A DNA stretch of 64,000 nucleotides from Helicoverpa zea (lineage: Eukaryota; Arthropoda; Insecta; Lepidoptera; Noctuidae): NCBI RefSeq assembly GCF_022581195.2, contig NC_061455.1:554120-618119 (forward strand), in the 5' to 3' direction. Shown one piece after another: positions 20,699 through 31,800 of this stretch (the first letter of the stretch is position 1; every line of letters begins with the position of its first letter). The notes beneath the pieces were generated by a model that ran no database searches, was not told the origin of the DNA, and worked only from the letters and a program-made list of their open reading frames with translations. The position numbers and the translations under genes were made by a program.

Positions 20699-23600
20699 TT
20701 ATCGGTATAGCCTCGCGAAGTCTCGCAGTAACCGAGTCATTTCCTTGCATTTCTCTGCCCTGTGAACAAAACATCATAAGCTTATTAGAAGAAAAATAAC
20801 CAACTTTAAAAAAGTAACCTTGGACTTACACACACATGCTTACAAAATTATCCTCTAAGTTGAGGAGAAGATCATCAATCAAAATGGTATGGAAAACTGT
20901 TGTTTCCAATACAAACAATACCTTTACTTTTAGAAGACTTTTTCACCAAAAGTAATAGTGTAAGAAAGTGATGAATAACTTATTTTAGAGGCTGTTTGTT
21001 ATACAATAACTTCTAGCTGTCATTGAACATCTTTGGCAGTCACTACAGATAATCAGAAGCCATTAAGACTGACAACCAGTATTGGATTGCAAGGGTAACT
21101 GGGTTGAGGAGGTCAGATAGGCAGTCCCTTGTAAAACACAGGTACTCAGCTGCATCAGACTGGAAGCCGACCCCGACATAGTTGGGCAAAGGCTTTTGAA
21201 CAGGGATTGTTATTCACTCGAACATCCTAGTTACCTCATAGCGTACTGATGGAACTGCCAGCACTGCTGCTCCGTGGCCACTGCAGGGCGGTCCCTGGGC
21301 AGGCGCTGCAGCGCGGGGTGCAGCCAGTCCACGCCGGCGCCGCGCTGCCACTCCAGCAGTTCCAACAGCACCTCGCCCACTTCCGACAGCATGTATGCGT
21401 GGAGGTGCAGTACGCTGGCTTCTATGAGACGGTAGGTCAGGTCCGAGCCGTATGTTGAGAGCGCGTTGTCAGCTAGAGCTGGAATATAGTAATCACGCTT
21501 TAAACTTAGGTCAACAGTGTATTTAGTCGTGTTACTCTTGGAAACAAGTTTTTTAAGGGAGAATCATATGAGGATTAAGATCATAAGGCAAACAGAAACA
21601 AGTTGGGGTTATGTTATCACTATCGGACTGGCAGCACACATACTGTGTGAATTAAGTCTTCAAGGCAAATAGCATGACCATTTAAGACAAACAATATGAA
21701 TTGAATCGAAATATTACTTCAAGTTCAAATCGAGGAACTTAAAAGATTGAATATTATACATGCTCATGATAACTTTAATTATACATGTTAAACTTCTGTA
21801 TATTTTAAAGAAAAATAATCAAGGTTTGACGCTGCTAAGTATGAATGTGGATGGAGAGGCAGAGGTAGACTGATGAAAAGATGGATTGATTGCATAAAAG
21901 AGGACATAAATAAGAAGACAGTGGACGTTAGCATAACTGTCTGACAGATAGGTATGGAACTACAATTAACATATTGCGCCGACCCCAAATGACTTGGGAA
22001 CAGGGCAGGAAGAAGAAGAAGGTTATTCGACTTATTATAAACAGAACTCACATTTAATCTGCTGCTTCTCCGGCCTGGTGTTGTTGGCGACCTTAGCGAA
22101 GTCGTAGAGGAACTTCATGACGGAGGAGTTGGCGTCGCGGTGGTCGAGCGCCGCCGCCAGCGCCGCGCACTGCAGCACGGTGGACACCGCGCCCGACGAT
22201 AGGAACTCCAGCGGGATGCGCTGCAGGAACCTGTCGTAATACAACAGGATTTTAAATTAAAAAATTCTAGAATGATTTGACATAAATAGGCATTTTTTGG
22301 TGAAGTAGAAGCAAGAGTGGGTATTTTTTTTAGTTGATTGAATATCTGTTATCTTTATATGTTGTTATCGTCTAGCGGAATTAATTAAAATTTTTCGTAA
22401 ACCTATGTTTGCTGGCATGGCAAAGGCTTGTTGAAGAATTATAACTTTTATTTTCTTTGATAAAAATATAAATGTTATTGCAAATAAATATAAATGTTAT
22501 CAATAACCACATAGGGAGATAAATCAATGAAGCGAAGCTAAAAATATTATATAGTGTATGTATGTATAGTGTATGTGTATTGCGTAATATTACAATTGTT
22601 ACATGTAAAAGTTGTAAATTAGTTATTGTCTAAAAATGTACATTATGTATTCAAAAAATATTTGCAACATACCTTATACAAAGCCTGAACAGATCATCAA
22701 CAGTATCCGGGTTCTCCTTCAGGCCATGTTCCTGCTGCAGCAGCTGGAAGGCTTGCGGCATGACGTCTTGCAGCAGCGCCACGAGCGGCGGCACGGCGGC
22801 CGGCTCCCCCGCCAGCTCATCAAGTAGTACCGACGCCAAGTACAGCACGCACGAGTGCGGCCTGATGCGGTACAGCTGTTGGAGACGACTGGCCAAAGCT
22901 GGAGCCAGTGCGGCAGCTCGCTTCCCTCCCATGCGGACGCCGAACCTCACGCAGCGGCACCACCGCTCCATCACTCTCCCGTCCGTCGCGTACCGGTCCA
23001 AAGCAGCCTGCAGCACCGGCCACGCGTCAGACAACGCTGGCACACAAGGATGGCCCTCGCTCAGAGCTGAGCTAGCCACGTCCACATCTCGGAAGAGGGC
23101 CGCGATCCTGTCCAGCCACACGCAAGGGTCGGTACTTGTCCCCTTGCGTACTTCGGAGTTGCTCTTCATAAGGTCGGATAGCCCGTTGATCTGAACGGCG
23201 ACGGCTTCGCGCATCGCAACAGTTAGCTAGAAGTAGATATGTTATGGCGGTTTAGCTAGGGAACAAAATAAATTATTGTCAATTTATTTGTTTAGTTTTT
23301 GTTGGAGGGTTAGTTGTGAGGAAATTCTGTTATGGTTAGGTTTATTAAGGTTATATAAATAGGTGTGGAGTTAAATTTAATGTGACTTGTATTTAGCACT
23401 AAAATTACTAGTACTGTCTTACAGCCAATTTCTTCATCAAAAGTAAAAGCCAAAGTAAAAACCAAAGTATTGTCATAAAGTAAAAGTAACGGTCAAATTC
23501 GTTTTATCTATTATATAGTTTTGCTGTTACTTTAGCCTTGAAAAAACGAATTTGACCGTTACTTTTACTTTATGACAATACTTTGGTTTTTACTTTGGCT

Positions 23601-26600
23601 TTTACTTTTGATGAAGTAACTGGCTGTAAGGAGGCGATCATTAAACCTGTTCTAATAACATTATGCAATAAAAAGTTGCCACTAAAAATCATTATGCAAT
23701 CTTCCAACTCTGTATGGTATATTATACGGTCAATCGATCGTCTAGAGGGGTTCCCAAAAAAACAACATTTTCTTAAAACTATATTGCAATTTTATTACAG
23801 TAGGTATAGAGATATTTTTACCATGGAGAGAATACCTACAACTAATATAATTTGACAGTATATGTTACCTGTTGGTTGGGCAGGCGTCCGATGGCGGAGG
23901 CGAGTGCCCGCATGAGCGCGGCGGAGGCCTGCGGGCACAGCGCCAGGGCTTCGCATGCGGCTGCGGCCTGAAGTAGGGCTGATACATGCTGCGCTGCTTG
24001 GGCACGGCTCGCGCGGCAGATGTTCTAGGGGACAAACAAACACTTTAACGTCGTACTAGTTCTGTTGAGCATTGTACAAAACTAAGCATATATTGTAAAG
24101 GGGCACGATTCGAAATAATGTGATTCTTAATTCAGCCAAATATAGTTATCGGCACGAATATTGAGCCGACCTTCACCTGCGCAGAAGTGATTTATCGGTT
24201 TATTGCCTTAAGTGTACAGTGCGCAAAGCGATCCCCACTCTTCCGCCGCGAGCTCAATATCCGTGCCGGTAACTATATCAGACATTTTATAAATAAATAC
24301 ATAAATGACATAATAACCAAGAAATGCTTCTTCAAATAATATGATATAATTTTTTCAACATTTAAATGGTACTATATCAGCAAGCAATATATTTAAGATA
24401 AGAAATCGCTAGAAATATTAATGAATAAAATTAAACAACTTTATGATTTAGGCAGATTTCATGTAAAATATTGAAACAATTATCATTGAGTACTGATGAG
24501 TTACCTGCAGCGCAGTAGCAGCAGCATAAGCAAGCTGCTTCTCCTGCAGCGCTCGGATGAGGAACTGCAGACAGGGCTCCAGGCACTCCACGTGGCGCTC
24601 GATCCACTCGCACAGCTCGCCCAGCAGCAAGATGCATGTCTTGCGGACAGCTAAATGAGCACCCTCAGGCATTGATAGAATGGCTTCTACGACTTTGGGT
24701 ACATACTCGTATTCTTCACTGTGGAATAAATTGAGAGTAAGTGTTGGTCTGTTTAGTTTGGAGTGCAATTCTGCACAGGTTTCAAGTTGATTATTAATTT
24801 AGTAAATAAATAAGCAGACGTAAAAACACAATGACTATGATGATTGAGAAATAACAGCTGAATGGGTTGATCAATCATAAGGTTGAGCAATGTTTGGCAC
24901 GGTCGATTTATGAATGGTTCACCATCTATGTCGTAACAAATAAGATCCTCTATTTTTGGAAGGTACACGAGGGGAAAGGCGCGTAAAAAGTTTTTTTTTT
25001 TTTGAAAATAAAGGCTGACCATTATTTGAAAATTATTAATCTCACTGCCATAATCTAAGGAAGGACATTGGCACTTTACTCACGGCAATATATTCTTGGC
25101 AACAGCCTGCATCACAAATAGGGCTGCCTCAGTCTGCTCCCAGCTGATGTCGGCGTGCAGCACGGAGAACATCTGCCGGAACACGGAACTGGAGCCCACG
25201 ATGAACACCACGTCCTTGATCAGGCCCATTACCTTGCTGCGGAACTCCTGGAGAATAATAAAGAATTTAATATGGTGAATTTTACATAATATCTAAGAAT
25301 ATTTGGGCAGTAAATTCAACGATCTCTTTTTCCTGTCGTAATTTAATCGGACGTTTCGTGGATATAATATTATAATATTGTATCGGGAAATGTGGGGTAG
25401 CTTTTCAAACACCAGCAAAGTGTGCAAATCCATGTAGAAGGTTCAGGACTGAGTCTTACTATTAATTTGTTATTTAAAAGCTTCAACAAAATACGCGCGA
25501 TTTAATGTTCATGAATAGTAAGCAGGTACGTGAGCAAGCATCTATTTTAAACAAGGTAAAATGCCCAGCAGTGCATTATAGAAACCTGTAACTTTCATAG
25601 GACAGTACGTAAATTAATATTCAAGGGATCAGAACAAGCAAATTCAGGTCTAATTTAGACTTTTTGTAGCCCATTATTATAATTTCATCCTATGTCCACT
25701 TACATAGAACTCATCCCCCTCCTCAGGTAGCTGGGTATGGTCAGGCTCACACTGGCAGTGCCTCGCCAGCGCCTCGATGAGCCTCTCAATGTGAGGCTTG
25801 AAGGAATCCGTCAGAGGCTGGTAGTCACGCTGGTACACTTCTTCTGACAGCCGGTACCAGAGGTTGAATGTAATTTCTGCTACCTGCAACAGGAATAATG
25901 CTATTTGAAGTTGTTATTTTACATTTAAATATAAATCATTTCACTCATTTTGACTCCTATGTAACTCAGAAAATGGTCTGTCTGTCTGTGAATTTTATCT
26001 AAAGCTATTTGTCTAATGCAAGATACTTGTGCAGTAGGAAGAAGAAAGATAGATGAAATTATGATAAAAGCTCTATACATCATTACCAGCCATTATCTCA
26101 GGGAATATAACATTTTATGACACAGTGAGGTCTTGTTTTCTTTCTTTCTTTGTAAAAAAGTCGTGCTGGCCTAGTGGGTAAAGAACCAACCTCTCGAATA
26201 TGAGAGTGTGGGTTCGATTCCAGGTCAGGCAAGTACCAATGCAACTTTTCTAAGTTTGTATGTACTTTCTAAGTATATCTTAGACACCAATGGCTGATAG
26301 AAAGGTGAAGGAAAACATCTTGAGGAAACCTGGACAATAAAGTCACCAACCCGCATTGAGCAAGCGTGGTGATTAATGCTCAATCCTTCTCCATGTGAGA
26401 GGAGGCCTGTGCCCAGCAGTGGGACGATAAAAAGGCTGTAACAGAGGTCTTGTTTCCCTTAGTGTTCATCTGTCTTTCATTGCACACTAAAAGACACGGA
26501 AGTAGTATTATTCATAATATCTATTGTACATCATATGGCCAAGTAAATAGACTTCATGGAAGCTGACAGAATTTACTTATTGCTATTCAACAGATGCATA

Positions 26601-28081
26601 GTAGAAATTTTAGAAAATTCGCAAAAAGCTCAATTATAATAAATGTAGCTATAATTAGATTAAACTTTCTCTTTCACACTTAAATCTACACTCATTAAGA
26701 ATCATTAAAAATTACCCTAATTCACCTAATTTCATAGAAAAGCAGCAACTTTGATAAATATATTTGTTCATAATAATTATTTACCATTCTAATAATGGTT
26801 TAGTATAATTTTAAAACAAAGGAAACATAAATAAGTTTCCAGTATTAGATAAGACCTATTTACTGACAATGATGAACAATATTAGACAATGGCATGCTAC
26901 ATTTTGAATACAAACCAATTGTTTAACAAAAATAGGCAAGTTACCTTATCATTTCTTAGTAAAATCAATAAAGGTACTTGAGTAATATACCTCATAGTCA
27001 TGATGTCCGACACACACAAGTGCCAGCTCCAGAGACCTCATAGCAAAGTGTGTTGTTCCTCCAGACATAGATATGATGATCTTCTCCAGAAACGTCTCTG
27101 CCAACTCAGTGAACACTCTCGCATAGTTGGTAGCCTTCTCATCTTCCTCATGAGCCACTGCCATGTGGTAACTCTCCTCCAAAGCTGACACACTCTCAAA
27201 TAACAGTCTCTCTATATTGTCATTATTATTATTTTCCTCTAAACAGTGCAGTAATGCAGTAATACAGTCAGAAGCTGCATCATGCAGTGTATTTATAGAA
27301 TTGTGATCTCTTAATACCTGTAAACTGAACCCTATGACTGCATTCTGAGGAACCTCCTGTATATTTATAGCCCTCACTTGAATCCAAGATGTCATACATT
27401 TAATGATTTTTAGTGCAACATGTGTATTTTGAGAATTAGTGATACTTTCTTTAAGAAATAAAGTAACTATGTGAGCATTTGACCTTAACTCAGACTTAAT
27501 TTCTTCCCTCCTGTTTTCACCAAGTTTCAAGCTAGAAGAGTCTATTTCTTGAGGTAACACAGTCAATATTTCTAGAAGGGCAAAATCATTTTTGTTTGAA
27601 AATGACTTAATTAGGTCACCAATGCAGTTCTGCCAGGAAGGCATCTGTAGAGCAAGGTCTGCCAGCGCCAGGGACAGCTGCGTGAGCACCGAGGCACTGG
27701 TCTCTGGGGAGGTGCTCTCTAGATGAGCCACCAGGGAGTCTCTGAGCGACACCAGGGCCTCAGGGGGCAGTTCGGACAGGCTGTGCTGCACCTTGGACCT
27801 CATCGTCTGAGCAGCGAAGTAGCATGAGTTTATGTCTTTCTTCTGTTGTAAAAGCTCGTCGGCTATCTTCCACGAATGTATCTGCAAATATGGTTATTTT
27901 ATCGAACTAGTGAATATATTTATATCATTGAAACATCAGGAAAAACGTTATTTATTGGTATACTTACAGATTTTTGCATGTCCCCTAGCCATAGCGAGGC
28001 CTTTTCTTTTTCGCTAGCATTGGGGTTATCATACAAGGCGCTTATGGCCTGGTAAATAGTGTCCATTGTTGGGGTATCCAT
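20699..28081 (-). CDS. Tnpo-SR: Transportin-3 (SR-protein import receptor)
   Basis: Ten exons: 28081-27968, 27881-26991, 25883-25704, 25247-25084, 24718-24505, 24024-23869, 23226-22673, 22230-22052, 21478-21235 and 20759-20699; 918 residues against about 923 in human TNPO3. This importin-beta family receptor carries Ser/Arg-rich splicing factors into the nucleus under Ran control. The start MDTPTMDTIYQAISALY aligns with the vertebrate N terminus; the upstream open frame lacks an ATG. Recognisable blocks are SCYFAAQTMRSKVQ, LADLALQMPSW, AASDCITALL, YHMAVAHEED, ALARHCQCEPDH and NPDTVDDLFRL. The arginine-rich helix for the RS domain reads RVMERWCRCVRFGVR at about residues 657-671. The C terminus is RLLRDFARLYR. 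HEAT repeats are implied throughout by family. Confidence 0.95.
21016..21200 (+). mobile_element. 5'-truncated SINE tail in transportin-3 intron 9
   Basis: From ctgtcattgaacatctttgg to ggaagccgaccccgacatag this is homologous to the distal part of the complete SINE at 61075-61461 (which lies in the opposite orientation), with moderate divergence. It ends about 35 bp from the exon 9 donor. Confidence 0.7.
21815..22022 (+). mobile_element. RTE-type LINE 3' end with (GAA)n tail
   Basis: A plus-strand frame reads GRGRLMKRWIDCIKEDINKK and later LTYCADPK. This is the C-terminal end of RTE-clade reverse transcriptase proteins (typical GRPxKRWxDC...CADP). It is followed by a gaagaagaagaa tail. Only about 200 bp remain, inserted antisense in transportin-3 intron 8, close to exon 8. 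Confidence 0.7.
23418..23630. repeat. Foldback element, about 88-bp arms, in transportin-3 intron 6
   Basis: The left arm 23418-23505 (cttacagccaatttcttc...) and right arm 23542-23630 (...gctgtaag) are near-perfect reverse complements with a 36-bp spacer. Each arm holds several TTTTACTTT-type repeats. Transcribed, it would form a long hairpin. It begins about 190 bp upstream (in the transcription sense) of exon 7. Confidence 0.85.
26139..26443 (+). mobile_element. tRNA-derived SINE with 12-bp target duplication
   Basis: The head has RNA polymerase III boxes: A-like tggcctagtggg and B ggttcgattcc (26211-26221). The tail is gaggcctgtgcccagcag...gctgtaacag. GAGGTCTTGTTT is duplicated at 26127-26138 and 26444-26455. 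The tail is shared with 58369-58550 and the head with 61075-61461. It lies in intron 2 of transportin-3, antisense. Confidence 0.85.
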
Positions 28082-28813
28082 GATGATAGACCGGTTGTTC
28101 ACTTGTTAATATCAGCGCCACTCTATCGTAACACTTATATCACACACTGTCATATCTAAAACGTGGAAAACGACCTAAAAAACTCAAATAATTAATAAAC
28201 AAGCAAAAGTCGAAGGAATGCTTGACTGAAAGTGAACCATAAACAATTAATGTTGTTTTAGCAGGAACTAATTATTCTACCATTTATAGTTAATGACATT
28301 AGCAATGGTGCAGGAAAAATAAGGTACATACACTTATTATGCTGAGCAGTTTCATATTTCAAAATGTATGTATCTATGAAGCTGTAATTATGTTTTCATG
28401 CATACCTTAATAAAATAATGTAACTAAAAAGTGGATATAAAAAACTGCTAAAGCGCTTCACATTATATTTATGCTGGTAACATTAATGCAATGTCTACGT
28501 CAAAGACTCCAGATGACATTCGTTCAGAAACAAACATATGTTTCACCTAGCTCATTTTCATATTACTATTTTGTTTTCTATAAAATCTATCATTAATATT
28601 AAACTCTGAAACAAAAACATTGTTTTGTAACCCACATTAATTTTAAGGTCTATTAATATCCAAAAGAAGAAGCACTGAACTAGATTTCACAAAAGAAATA
28701 AAACAAACTGTCAATCAAATGTCATATTCGCCCAGAGGTCACAGAATTTTATCATCTGTTGACTGAAAGGATCGATAAAACGAAGATAATAAAAAATACA
28801 TAACCCACTACAA
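28082..28813. promoter_or_regulatory. Divergent intergenic promoter region, transportin-3 / peroxiredoxin-5
   Basis: 732 bp between the two start codons. The sequence is AT-rich, with a GC-richer block only around the peroxiredoxin first exon. No TATA box with clear spacing to either gene stands out. It contains no ORF of interest. Confidence 0.5.
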
Positions 28814-31800
28814 ATGTTTCTCACCGGCCCGTCTATTATTCGTATAACTGCATCGTCAAGGCGAGCGGCCGGTCGAGCGCTACACACTTCGCAATTAGCC
28901 ATGGCACCCATTAAGGTAATTATTTTGTCGGAGTGTGTCCTGAAATTATATAATAGCCGGTCTTGATGTGCGCTGTGTTCCTAGGTTGGTGATAACTTGC
29001 CGGTGGGCGATCTTTTCGAAGATTCTCCTGCAAATAAAGTGAACGTGTGTGACTTGACGGCGGGGAAGACGGTGGTGTTGTTCGCGGTGCCTGGCGCGTT
29101 CACACCGGGCTGCTCGAAGACGCACTTGCCGGGCTACGTGGAGAATGCCGACAAGATGAAGGCCGATGGAGTCAACGAGATCGTGTGCGTGTCCGTCAAC
29201 GACCCCTACGTGATGGCCGCCTGGGGGGCCCAGCACAACACCAAGGGAAAGGTAAGGAACCTCTTTAGTTGTTTGACTAAGTTTGGTAGCAGATTTTTAA
29301 TGAAACATGACTTTGAATATTATAACTACTACTGTAAGCTTCAGCATGAGTATTTTTATACCTTACAAGGCATATTCTCAACAGTGAAGCTTATCAAAAC
29401 TTAATTTAATTATAACATATATGTATTTTTTATATCCTTAACATAATTTAAAAAAAAAATCAAAGGGGATTTGTAGTATGTAAAAGCAAGTTGTCATTTT
29501 AACCTTCCGATGAATAAATTATGTATAGCTCTGATAGTTGCAAACATTATGTCAGGAGGGGTCAAGGAGTAACAACATAAACTATTCACAAACAGATAGT
29601 ACAATTGATTAAATAATGCTGTATAAATTGAGGTCAAAATACTCAAAATAACATAAAACTTCTATATCTATACTAAAGAAATATGGAATATCTGCCAGGG
29701 AAAAAGAAAGATTCTTTTACTTTGTAAAAAAGGTACTGTTAAAATATATTTTTTAACTTTATAAATTGTCTATGTCACGAGTATGGGACACAAATTCACA
29801 TTTGCTCCCTTCTCCATTTGAAAAAAGAGTGTCTATTTTAGCTCCCCAAGGTACCCAGTAGTCAATCTCAAACACAAATCTTTATGATAACAAATTAGTT
29901 TTTCATACCAAGAAAGTAATGGAGTCCATTGGGCACCAATCATCCATTATGTTACTGGTGGTAATTACAAAAACTGCTTTGAAATATCAGAGCCATGCTT
30001 CCTTACCACAAACTACCTATGTAATTGAAATTGACATATCATGTTTTTAATTTTACCCAAAGAAAAGTCCAAGTTTAAAATGGAAGGAAGGTCAAAGAAA
30101 ATCAATGTGTATTCATGCATAATTAAGTCTTCGGTCGCCGCATCGCGCCAACTGTTGACTCCCAAGCTCATTTTCAATAATATTGTGTCTTCTGCTTGGT
30201 GGGATCCTTTCTGCGGCCGCAGATTTTAGTTGTGCCCTAATAGGATCATTGTCATGCACCTATATAAAAACTATTCAAGCAGCTCAGGTTCAGGTTTTTC
30301 TCGTATCTCCACCGTTATTCGTCGTCGTCGTTTCAGCCGAATGACGTCCGCTGATTGACAAATGCCTTCCAAGGTTCGCCACTTTGCTTGGTTGTCGGTC
30401 ACCCGTATCCATTGCTTCTCGGAAGAAGGCTTAGATAGTCCGTCGATCTAGTAGGGGGCCTGACGATGCTACATCGTCGGGGTCGTGGTCACCTCCCTAC
30501 ATACCCTTCTCCAAAGCGTCTTCATACTTACGATTCGTAAGTATCTTATATTCGTAAGTAAGTTACGAACTTACGTTCGCATTTATAACATTAATAAGGA
30601 ATTTGCCTATGTACAATCATGTCTATAATTTAAATATGACACGGTACAAGTCTAATAATACTGCCAAGTGCCATTTTCTTCCTAAAACAAGTTGCATGAA
30701 TGTCATCTTGATAAGTCTTGGTCGCATGTCAGCTGTGCCTATGGGTCGCGTGCGGTAAGTTTGTTAACCCTTGCCGCCTCGCAAACTGCTGTTTACTGTG
30801 TACATAAATAAGCTATTATGGCCCTTTTTTGTTGAATCTGTTTATACTTAGCTGTCAGACTTGCATGACTTCCTAACACCGTCATAAAATCAACAATTTA
30901 TGTTCCGCGTAAACGTAAAATGGACCTTAATGTAACCTGTCCACTAACTTAGGCCACGAGATCTGTGGATTTCATTACTGCAGATGAGATTACCTAAATT
31001 AATAGACGTGACAAAAAAGGCCCACATTTGTGTTCCAAATAGGCCACATACAAAACGACAAGTTGGATCTATTTACACAGTTCCAAACAGTATAATTTTG
31101 GGCCACGACTCGTTAACACCTTTTTGCGTTATAACAAGCACAAATAACGCCTTTTCATCCAACATTATTACCTTGACTGCAATAAACGATCATCTAATTA
31201 AATTACATCACGAACGGCTTACTGTTTACAGTCAATTTGTCAATAACCTAATGGCCAAGAAAATAGCAAAAAATGTACGAAGATATTAAGTTATAATGGG
31301 CTATAATGGAAGTTGGCTCGGCGGCTACAGAACTCATTATGAAATCAATACGCCCCACTTGTGATGACCTCCGGCCTTTGGTTGCTAAATTATTCAACTT
31401 GAAGCTACAATTTAATTCTCTTTAAACACTGAAGTGTCTATCGATCTTGGTTTGCAGTAATAAGGAATAATTGGAGCGATGAATCTTTCATACTTTTTTG
31501 TCTTTCTGGGTCACAGTCGCGTGTAAGTTGGTCTAGGTCGTGATTTGTACAATTCCATGATTCTTAATAACTTATTTGATTACTTTGTATGATTTATGAT
31601 GATGATACTTGTTGGGATTATCGAGGAGTTATCTATTTTACTATTAACGTAGCTACTTTAGATACATAATTATGTTTATTCAACGGTAGTTACTTTAACG
31701 AGTAGTGAAGTCTTTTGATCCCCTTCGTAAGATTTGAAAATATTTCTGTGGCTCTAAGAATACCGAACTGCGTAGGTAGGTAGGTATCGTTCGCGACTCA

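Noticed and set aside
22760..23194. Plus-strand ORF of 144 residues
   Set aside because: It is the antisense shadow of transportin-3 exon 7, which is GC-rich and clearly coding on the minus strand.
26160..26232. Apparent tRNA gene (A and B boxes)
   Set aside because: It is the tRNA-derived head of a SINE with a target duplication; the cloverleaf is not convincing and the same head recurs at 61390-61457.
28082..28102. N-terminal extension of transportin-3 upstream of 28081
   Set aside because: The open frame begins with GTG, not ATG, and the ATG at 28081 aligns with the family N terminus.
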